A stretch of DNA of 64,000 nucleotides. It comes from Lentibacillus persicus. GTDB taxonomy: Bacteria; Bacillota; Bacilli; Bacillales; Amphibacillaceae. The translations under genes and the position numbers were made by a program. Position 1 is the stretch's first letter; every line of letters begins with the position of its first letter. The stretch is from assembly GCF_900112705.1 (NCBI RefSeq), contig NZ_FOMR01000013.1, positions 1 to 64,000 of the forward strand, read 5' to 3'. Below, in pieces: positions 58,638 through 64,000 of the stretch. The notes below the pieces were generated by a model. It saw only the letters and a program-made list of their open reading frames with translations, did no database searches and was not told where the DNA came from.

Positions 58638-58995
58638 GAGCGCTTTCCTCCTTTCCATGAAGGAAGCTCTGTGAAATCACTTGTTTCATATGGTCATCTG
58701 ATAATGCGTAATAGGCGAGTTTACCTTCTTTGCGGAAGGTGGCAATCCCTGCCTTGTGGAGTTTACGCAAGTGATGGGAAGTGGTGGCAGTCGTTGCCCC
58801 AATAACATTGGCAAGATCACAGACACATAGTTCCTTTTCCACTAACAGCGCCAGTGCAATTTGAAGTCTGTTACGATCTGCCAGAAGTTTATATAGTCCG
58901 ATAACCTTGTCAATCGGCTGGTTATTCAGCTCCTGTTTGACATGGTTTACTTTGTCTTCATTAATACAGGTGACATCGCAAACATCCTGCGCCAT
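58627..58995 (-). CDS. cadC: ArsR/SmtB-family metal-responsive repressor CadC
   Basis: 122 residues from ATG 58995 after GAGGTGTGAAGG. The N-terminal cysteines in DVCDVTC (about residues 6 and 10) and the pair in ELCVCDLA (about 57 and 59) make up the CadC metal site for cadmium, lead and zinc. The winged helix includes ATTATTSHHLRKLHKAGI and AYYALSDDH. Metal binding releases it from the operator, allowing cadA expression. The promoter upstream contains two matching inverted repeats (59010-59054). Confidence 0.93.
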   Translation of the reverse strand: MAQDVCDVTCINEDKVNHVKQELNNQPIDKVIGLYKLLADRNRLQIALALLVEKELCVCDLANVIGATTATTSHHLRKLHKAGIATFRKEGKLAYYALSDDHMKQVISQSFLHGKEESAHVG

Positions 58996-59009
58996 CCTTC
59001 ACACCTCAT

Positions 59010-59059
59010 TCAAATTAATATTTGATTGTATTATATTCAAATGGCTGTTTGAATGTCAA
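59010..59059 (-). promoter_or_regulatory. cadC-cadA promoter with two CadC-type operators
   Basis: On the minus strand TTGACA (59059-59054) and TATAAT (59035-59030) stand 18 bases apart. Two inverted repeats overlap the promoter: ATTCAAA/TTTGAAT (59035-59041 and 59048-59054), and TCAAAT/ATTTGA (59010-59015 and 59020-59025). The second resembles the known cad operator, TCAAATAAATATTTGA. Confidence 0.75.
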
Positions 59060-59060
59060 T

Positions 59061-59098
59061 AAAAAAAACCGGCATTCACTTTTGGGGGTGAATGCCGG
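59061..59098 (-). terminator. Terminator of the VOC protein gene
   Basis: CCGGCATTCAC (59069-59079) pairs with GTGAATGCCGG (59088-59098). On the minus strand eight T follow. Confidence 0.9.
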
Positions 59099-59170
59099 CA
59101 TCGGATGGAGTTGGTTTAAGTGATGACACGCGCTGTGTCTTTTTTTGCATGTGTTTAGCCGTGTTTCTGC

Positions 59171-59797
59171 CTATCCAATTGAAAAATTAAGGTCATCAGA
59201 GCCCTTTAATGCCGTATTCTCCAGCTGGACTATCTGATTTTCCGTATTCAGCTGATAAATGGAGGTGAACTTTCCAGACGCTGCTCCAGGAATTGAAATT
59301 GAGTTTATCGCCTTGTTGTTGATCAGCTTGGGGTCCTGCGGCGTATTTTTAACCTCACCCCATTCGATCAGAAAAGGCAAGACCTTCCGATCACCTTCAG
59401 GGAAAAGCATCCGCCATTCCAGCAGGCTTCCGTCCGGGCGTTCGCGACTTCCGGGTATAGGGCCTGCAAATGGGAGATCGCGTTCCTGCAGATTTAGTAC
59501 ATAATCATCCATTTGATCAGTCCGCAGCGCGACTTGAATAGGCCCTTCATTACCCTCCGCAAGCTCTCTGAAAAGCAGATGGATTAATGGATTTTTTGAG
59601 CGGGCTGCAGTTGTTTCATCAAAAATGCCAATCCATTCGATATAGCAGTCATTGGTGAAATAAGCAAGATAGTTGTACGTTCCCCAGTTGGTGTGCTGAC
59701 CGCCTTCAATTACGGTAATATTATGTTTTTCTCCAAAACGATCAGCCGCTTTTTCCGGATCGTTGGCAGCAATGACGATATGATCAAGTGCAAGCAT
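59171..59797 (-). CDS. VOC-fold glyoxalase-like protein
   Basis: 208 residues from ATG 59797 behind AGGAGGGG; the frame open to 59818 has its start inside that site. The first part, LALDHIVIAANDPEKAA, and the later NYLAYFTNDCYIEWIGI are typical of the glyoxalase_3-like VOC group, with the His in LDHIV and the Glu in IEW as metal ligands. VOC proteins include dioxygenases, isomerases and resistance proteins; the substrate is unknown. Single gene, convergent to none, with its own terminator. Confidence 0.85.
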   Translation of the reverse strand: MLALDHIVIAANDPEKAADRFGEKHNITVIEGGQHTNWGTYNYLAYFTNDCYIEWIGIFDETTAARSKNPLIHLLFRELAEGNEGPIQVALRTDQMDDYVLNLQERDLPFAGPIPGSRERPDGSLLEWRMLFPEGDRKVLPFLIEWGEVKNTPQDPKLINNKAINSISIPGAASGKFTSIYQLNTENQIVQLENTALKGSDDLNFSIG

Positions 59798-59875
59798 ATG
59801 ATCCCCTCCTGGTTTCATCTTATTTTAAAATGCTTCTTAAGGAAAGTATTTGCGCTTGTTTGTGGCTGATTATCC

Positions 59876-59969
59876 CGAAGTTCACGAGGGAATCTCCGAA
59901 GTTCACAGCGAATTACCCGAAGTTCATGATGAACTCCCCGAAGTTCACACGAAAATCCCCGACGTTCAC
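59876..59969 (+). repeat. Five-unit repeat array with exact 21-base period
   Basis: CGAAGTTCA occurs at 59876, 59897, 59918 and 59939, and CGACGTTCA at 59960, always 21 bases apart. The spacer is A-rich and ends in CC. The array lies between the VOC gene and the response-regulator gene at 60064. Frames across it give a 7-residue PKFT-type repeat without a ribosome site, so it is called non-coding. The period equals that of the array at 43324, but the unit is different. Confidence 0.8.
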
Positions 59970-60063
59970 AAAACAGACGGGCTAAACGGTCCAAGCCATC
60001 CACTTTTCGGTCAATATTTGATATAGTAACTACAAGAGCTAAAGGAAGCGAGTGGAGTCTTAA

Positions 60064-60756
60064 ATGGAAAAACCCAACATACTGATTGTGGAAGATGAAC
60101 AAAAACTGAGCAGGGTGCTGCAGCTTGAGCTGGCGTATGAAGATTACAACACAACCGTTGCAGCAGATGGGAACACAGCCTTAACCCTTATAACGGATGA
60201 AGCGTGGGATCTTGTGCTGTTGGATATTATGCTTCCGGAATTGAGCGGGATGGAGGTGCTCCGGCGTGTACGGCGATTTGATGAATCCACACCTATTATT
60301 CTCCTTACAGCTCGTGACGAGGTTTATGATAAAGTGAACGGTCTCGACCAAGGGGCTAATGATTATATTACAAAGCCGTTTCAAATCGAGGAACTGCTTG
60401 CGCGGGTCAGAGCACAGCTGCGACGGCCTAAAAAAGCGGCTGCTCCGCAACATGAGGAACTTAAAGTTGGTGATCTGATCGTTGATGTTGAAGCACGCGA
60501 AGTCCGACGGGAAAAGCAGCCGATTGAGCTAACACCAAGGGAATTCGACCTGCTTGTTTATCTGCTGCAAAATAAAAATGTTGTGCTCACACGTGATCAG
60601 CTGATTGAGCATGTGTGGGGGTTTGATTATTTCGGTGACACGAATGTTGTAGATGTCTATATTCGTTATTTACGCCAAAAAATAGATAAACCATTCAAAG
60701 AGCCTTATGTTTCAACCGTCCGTGGCGTCGGTTATACAATAAAGGAACATAGTTGA
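60064..60756 (+). CDS. OmpR-family response regulator, ArlR/YkoG-like
   Basis: 230 residues from ATG 60064; the site (GGAAGCGAGTGG) is moderate. The receiver begins NILIVEDEQKLSRVL, has the phospho-acceptor in VLLDIMLPEL, TAR at the switch and KPFQIEEL at the lysine; the C-terminal winged helix has VVDVYIRYLRQKID and VRGVGYTI. It resembles ArlR and YkoG, which respond to envelope or metal conditions. The histidine-kinase gene overlaps its end, and a PepSY protein follows, as in the ykoGHI layout of Bacillus subtilis. Confidence 0.88.
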   Translation: MEKPNILIVEDEQKLSRVLQLELAYEDYNTTVAADGNTALTLITDEAWDLVLLDIMLPELSGMEVLRRVRRFDESTPIILLTARDEVYDKVNGLDQGANDYITKPFQIEELLARVRAQLRRPKKAAAPQHEELKVGDLIVDVEAREVRREKQPIELTPREFDLLVYLLQNKNVVLTRDQLIEHVWGFDYFGDTNVVDVYIRYLRQKIDKPFKEPYVSTVRGVGYTIKEHS

Positions 60757-62108
60757 TGAAATTATCGGTTAAAATCAGGCTGTTTTCCAGTTTGTTTATG
60801 CTTATACTGATCTTGCTTGTGAACACATCGATTTATTATTTATTCCACGCGCAGTCCCTGGATCGTGAAATGGCAGATTTAAACACACAAACAAATGAAA
60901 TAATTTCAACGTTGAATGAGAATCCGGACATATCACAAAATGACATGCTTGATGCTTTTCTGCCAACAGAAGGCATGATTAGAGTGATTGATGAGAGCGG
61001 ATCCTATATTGTTGAAGTCATGAAAGCAGATTATCGGGAGCTTCAAGGGCGTTACGTGACCTCCGAATCAAGGTCGATTATTTCCATGGAAAATCAAGCT
61101 GACTTTGCAACGGTTGCTAAACCTGTTATCTGGGAAAACGGTGATGTCGTGACATTGCAAATTTATAAAAAACTGACGAGTCACACATCAACAATGGAAA
61201 CGTTATTTTTCGTTCTGGTTGTCGCATCATTAATCATGCTGATCCCAACGATCGTAGCGGGAAGCTTTCTGTCCAGAGTCATTACCAGACCTGTTGGGGA
61301 GCTGACAGAAGCCATGAAAGAAAACACCATCTATGGCAGCTGGAAGAAAATCAGCGCAGATGATCAGTCAAAAGATGAATTGTATGAAATGAAAGTAACG
61401 TTTAACCGGATGATTGATCATTTAAGAGAAAACTTTGAGAAGCAGGAGATGTTTGTGTCTGATGCGTCACATGAATTGAAGACGCCGATTTCGATTGTCA
61501 AAAGCTACTCACAGCTTATGAAGCGGCGGGGAGCTGATAATCCGGAGCTTTTGGAGGAATCGACGGAAGCGATCGAGTCTCAGGCTGACCGTATGCAGAA
61601 ACTTGTGGAACAGATGCTGTTGCTTGCCAAAAGCAAGGACCAGGACGTTTATAAGCTGTTTAACCTCATCGAACTTGGCCGCTCCACTGCAGAGACATTT
61701 AACGGGGCATATGAACGGGACATTATTTTTAATACATCCGCTCAGGCACTTCAAGTCAATGGGAGCCGTGATCAGCTGGAGCAAGTTTTGTATATTCTGA
61801 TGGACAATGCGATCAAGTATAGTGAAGAGGCTGTCACGTTATCAATCAGGGAAAAAGGACGGCATGCTGAAATTACGGTCAAGGATAACGGCTTGGGGAT
61901 TTCTGAAGCTGATCAGGAAAAAATATTTGACCGGTTTTACAGGGTTGATAAATCAAGAAGCAGGGAGACGGGAGGCACAGGCCTGGGTCTTTCCATAGCC
62001 AAAGCGATAGCAGAGGCACATGGCGGAAAAATCAATATATCAAGCACGTTGGGCAAAGGCACCGTCGTCACTCTCAGTCTTCCAATTCATCCAACGCATG
62101 AAAACTAA
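60753..62108 (+). CDS. Sensor histidine kinase, ArlS/YkoH-like
   Basis: 451 residues from ATG 60753 overlapping the regulator by four bases. Two membrane segments (about 10-30 and 150-175) enclose an external sensor of about 115 residues. HAMP, the H box VSDASHELKTPISIVKSY-type core (DASHELKTPI), the N box DNAIKYS, the G1 box DNGLGI and the F/G2 boxes FDRFYRVD and GTGLGLSIAKAI follow. All kinase motifs are present. Its probable target or partner is the PepSY protein downstream. Confidence 0.88.
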   Translation: MMKLSVKIRLFSSLFMLILILLVNTSIYYLFHAQSLDREMADLNTQTNEIISTLNENPDISQNDMLDAFLPTEGMIRVIDESGSYIVEVMKADYRELQGRYVTSESRSIISMENQADFATVAKPVIWENGDVVTLQIYKKLTSHTSTMETLFFVLVVASLIMLIPTIVAGSFLSRVITRPVGELTEAMKENTIYGSWKKISADDQSKDELYEMKVTFNRMIDHLRENFEKQEMFVSDASHELKTPISIVKSYSQLMKRRGADNPELLEESTEAIESQADRMQKLVEQMLLLAKSKDQDVYKLFNLIELGRSTAETFNGAYERDIIFNTSAQALQVNGSRDQLEQVLYILMDNAIKYSEEAVTLSIREKGRHAEITVKDNGLGISEADQEKIFDRFYRVDKSRSRETGGTGLGLSIAKAIAEAHGGKINISSTLGKGTVVTLSLPIHPTHEN

Positions 62109-62200
62109 TCGCTTTCTCATCAAATTTTAATTTAAACCACAGCGTCTTTTCATTTGCAGAAGATATTATATAGTTACAAACAAATGAGGAGGCAATATAA

Positions 62201-62974
62201 ATGAAGAAAAAAATTGGAATTGTGCTGGCTGTCGTTCTTGGGATTTCTGCACTGGGATTCGGTGTGTTTCAGTCAAGCGCCACTGAAGCATCGCCAAAGA
62301 TGGATCGGAAAGAAATTGAAGATGTCATTTCGGCCCAGTACCCCGGTGAAATAACTGAACTTGAATTGGATAAAGAAGGCACCCGTTCAGTCTATGAAGC
62401 TGAGATAGTCGATAAGGGAAAAGAGTATGAAATTAAGCTGGATGGTGACACCGGCGAAGTTTTAGAACTGGATGAAAAATTTGCTGCCAAAGAAAGCAAC
62501 GAACACACTGAAACAACTGATAAGAATAAAAACACCGTCCAAGAAAAAGCTGACCAACAAAAGGCAAAGAAAAATGATGATATTGACGACAGGGAGGATA
62601 AGACGCAGCGTAACGATAACAAATCACGGGCGAATAATGACAATAAAGACGATGACGATGACACGGACGACCAGGATGACGACCGGATGAATCTGAAGAA
62701 AAATGAAACTAATTCCAACACTAACACTAATAAAGATAATAATAAATCAGCAGTTATCAGTACGGCACAAGCAGAAAAAATTGCAAAAAAAGAATTCGAT
62801 GGATCGATTACTGAGCTTGAATTGGATGAAGATGACGGTAGATTATATTACGAAATCGAATTGGAATCGAAAAATAGCGAAGCCGAAATCGAGATTGATG
62901 CTTATACTGGTGACATAATCGTCATGGAAATTGAAGATAGGGACGATGATGACGATGACGACGACCGTGACTAA
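62201..62974 (+). CDS. Exported protein with two PepSY domains and acidic linker
   Basis: 257 residues from ATG 62201 after GAGGAGG. A signal peptide or membrane anchor (about residues 3-24) precedes the first PepSY domain (about 36-88: RKEIEDVISAQYPGEITELE ... YEIKLDGDTGEVLELD, in parts). A linker of about 85 residues is rich in Asp, Asn and Lys. The second PepSY domain (about 185-245) has AEKIAKKEFDGSITELELDE-type sequence and the tail ends in Asp repeats. PepSY domains are thought to inhibit peptidases. The acidic parts could bind cations. The preceding TCS probably controls it. Confidence 0.8.
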   Translation: MKKKIGIVLAVVLGISALGFGVFQSSATEASPKMDRKEIEDVISAQYPGEITELELDKEGTRSVYEAEIVDKGKEYEIKLDGDTGEVLELDEKFAAKESNEHTETTDKNKNTVQEKADQQKAKKNDDIDDREDKTQRNDNKSRANNDNKDDDDDTDDQDDDRMNLKKNETNSNTNTNKDNNKSAVISTAQAEKIAKKEFDGSITELELDEDDGRLYYEIELESKNSEAEIEIDAYTGDIIVMEIEDRDDDDDDDDRD

Positions 62975-62988
62975 TGAACAATAAGACT

Positions 62989-63026
62989 GCCCCCGCTCTT
63001 GAATTTTCCTCTGAGCGGGGCTTTTT
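62989..63026 (+). terminator. Terminator of the PepSY gene
   Basis: GCCCCCGCTC (62989-62998) pairs with GAGCGGGGC (63013-63021), followed by TTTTTG. Confidence 0.85.
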
Positions 63027-63121
63027 GTAGTGTGCGAAATTGTTTATTTCTTCTCAAGAATGTTGTCAATTGGTTAAAATAGGGTAAAGTTAAGGTGTGT
63101 ACACAGAGGGGAGGATGCCAC

Positions 63122-64000
63122 TTGAAATACGAACATGGCTTATTCATTTATAACGGGCAAGCCGGTGATGAAAACATCGAACAAAAACTATCTCAGACGC
63201 TTCCAATCCTTGCCAAATCGATCAAAAAATTAACCGTGATTCAGACCGAATCTATTGAAGAAGCAAAGGACACTTTTACACAATATGCTGAAGTGGCGGA
63301 CATCATGATTATTCTCGGCGGAGATGGGACACTGCATGCGTGCATTAACAGCTTAGCCCCTTTGGAAAAACGGCCGATTGTTGCTGTCTTGCCCGGAGGC
63401 ACATGCAATGACTTCAGCAGGGCGCTGGGTATGCCGCAAAACCTGGCTCAGGCAGCACAGGCCATTGTTGATGGCGACGTGATAAATGTTGATATTGGTA
63501 AAACAAACGAAAGGTATTTCCTGAATTTCTGGGGGATTGGGCTCGTAGCTGATACATCATTAAATATTAATGAAAACCAAAAAAAGAACTTCGGTGTATT
63601 AAGTTATTTTATGAGTACGCTGCGAACAATGAATCAGGCAACACCATTTAAATATAGTATTAGTGCTGACGATGAGGAGCGATATGAAGGTGAAGGTGTT
63701 TTAATTCTTGTGTTGAATGGCCGTTTTCTGGGGACCCGGGAACTTCCGTTGCCAAATGTCGCTTTGGATGATGGTAAACTGGACGTTCTCATTATTAAAA
63801 ATTCCACTTTGGCTTCTTTCCGCGAATTACTGGCCATGAATAATCCTCAAACGAATTCACAGCAGCTGACGGAGCTCACTCATTTTCAGGCGCGTTCGCT
63901 TGAAGTTTCAGCTTTAGAGGAAAAAGCTATCGACATGGATGGAGAGATTGATGGCGCGACGCCGGATCAGATAACCATTTTGCCAAAACATATTCCAATG
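63122..64000 (+). CDS. YegS/BmrU-type lipid kinase (partial, runs off the right edge)
   Basis: 293 codons from TTG 63122, seven bases after GGGGAGG, with no stop before the end of the window. The nucleotide-binding motif IILGGDGTLHACIN (about residue 62) and VLPGGTCNDFSRAL define the diacylglycerol-kinase-like catalytic domain; FLNFWGIGLVADTS and LVLNGRFLGTREL belong to the second domain, and AIDMDGEIDG comes near the end. Members phosphorylate diacylglycerol or other lipids. The family's usual length is about 300 residues, so only a few codons are missing. Confidence 0.9.
   Translation, partial: MKYEHGLFIYNGQAGDENIEQKLSQTLPILAKSIKKLTVIQTESIEEAKDTFTQYAEVADIMIILGGDGTLHACINSLAPLEKRPIVAVLPGGTCNDFSRALGMPQNLAQAAQAIVDGDVINVDIGKTNERYFLNFWGIGLVADTSLNINENQKKNFGVLSYFMSTLRTMNQATPFKYSISADDEERYEGEGVLILVLNGRFLGTRELPLPNVALDDGKLDVLIIKNSTLASFRELLAMNNPQTNSQQLTELTHFQARSLEVSALEEKAIDMDGEIDGATPDQITILPKHIPM

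Noticed and set aside
59788-59985. 65-codon frame rich in PKFT repeats
   Set aside because: Produced by the 21-base DNA repeat; it starts inside the VOC gene and has no ribosome site.
1-64000. CRISPR arrays, tRNA and rRNA genes, integrase or recombinase
   Set aside because: No repeat-spacer pattern with constant repeats of CRISPR length, no cloverleaf or rRNA segment, and no tyrosine or serine recombinase motif was found. The 21-base arrays are direct repeats with spacers that are too short and too similar.

Overview
The window looks like the chromosome of a low-GC, spore-forming member of the Bacillaceae, probably a halotolerant Virgibacillus/Lentibacillus/Oceanobacillus-type genus. The grounds are an Sda checkpoint peptide, two DUF3231 proteins, a YteA-like zinc-finger protein, CssRS next to HtrA, CadC/CadA, strong AGGAGG ribosome binding sites, frequent GTG/TTG starts and typical Bacillaceae intergenic repeats. 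The genus is an inference from style, not from a marker gene.

Positions 1 to about 31.7 kb are a mobile region. The left edge cuts through a group II intron (end of its maturase, then domains V and VI). From 1494 to 15042 runs a Gram-positive type IV secretion operon: small membrane proteins, a TOPRIM primase-like protein, a VirD4/TraG coupling ATPase, a PC4/YdbC-like protein, a lipoprotein, and VirB6-, VirB3-, VirB4- and VirB8-like proteins plus a two-domain cell-wall hydrolase. A probable oriT (15052-15157) is followed by two small auxiliary proteins, a MobL-type relaxase, an Mrr-like nuclease and topoisomerase III. Several intrinsic-terminator-like hairpins lie inside this operon, which suggests attenuation or processive antitermination. 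Downstream are small unknown genes, an ArdC-type antirestriction/metalloprotease protein, a complete type III restriction-modification pair (mod, res) and a two-gene Kiwa anti-phage system in the order kwaB-kwaA. No integrase is visible. The element may be an ICE or an integrated plasmid; its limits are uncertain.

From about 31.8 kb onward the content is ordinary chromosome: two divergent DUF3231 genes, sda, a cold-shock gene with a long leader, a methyltransferase, an ElaA-type acetyltransferase, a DksA/YteA-like protein, HtrA protease divergent from CssRS, TypA, a sugar dehydrogenase-like lipoprotein, a YtxH-like stress protein, arsBC, an ABC-2 transporter, a PadR regulator with its membrane partner, a DUF368 polyprenyl-phosphate translocase, a thioredoxin-like protein, cadC-cadA, a VOC protein, an ArlRS/YkoGH-like two-component system with a two-PepSY-domain protein, and the start of a YegS/BmrU-type lipid kinase running off the right edge.

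Several things are not standard genes: helically phased repeat arrays (CGAAC x5 at 1329, CTATATA x4 at 15053, two exact 21-bp-period arrays at 43324 and 59876), a three-copy structured repeat with compensatory stem changes that starts at gene stop codons (52.4 and 56.4 kb), MITE-like palindromes at 38.6 and 47.4-47.9 kb, and a compact type I toxin-antitoxin locus (55.94-56.27 kb) encoding a 26-residue holin-like toxin.
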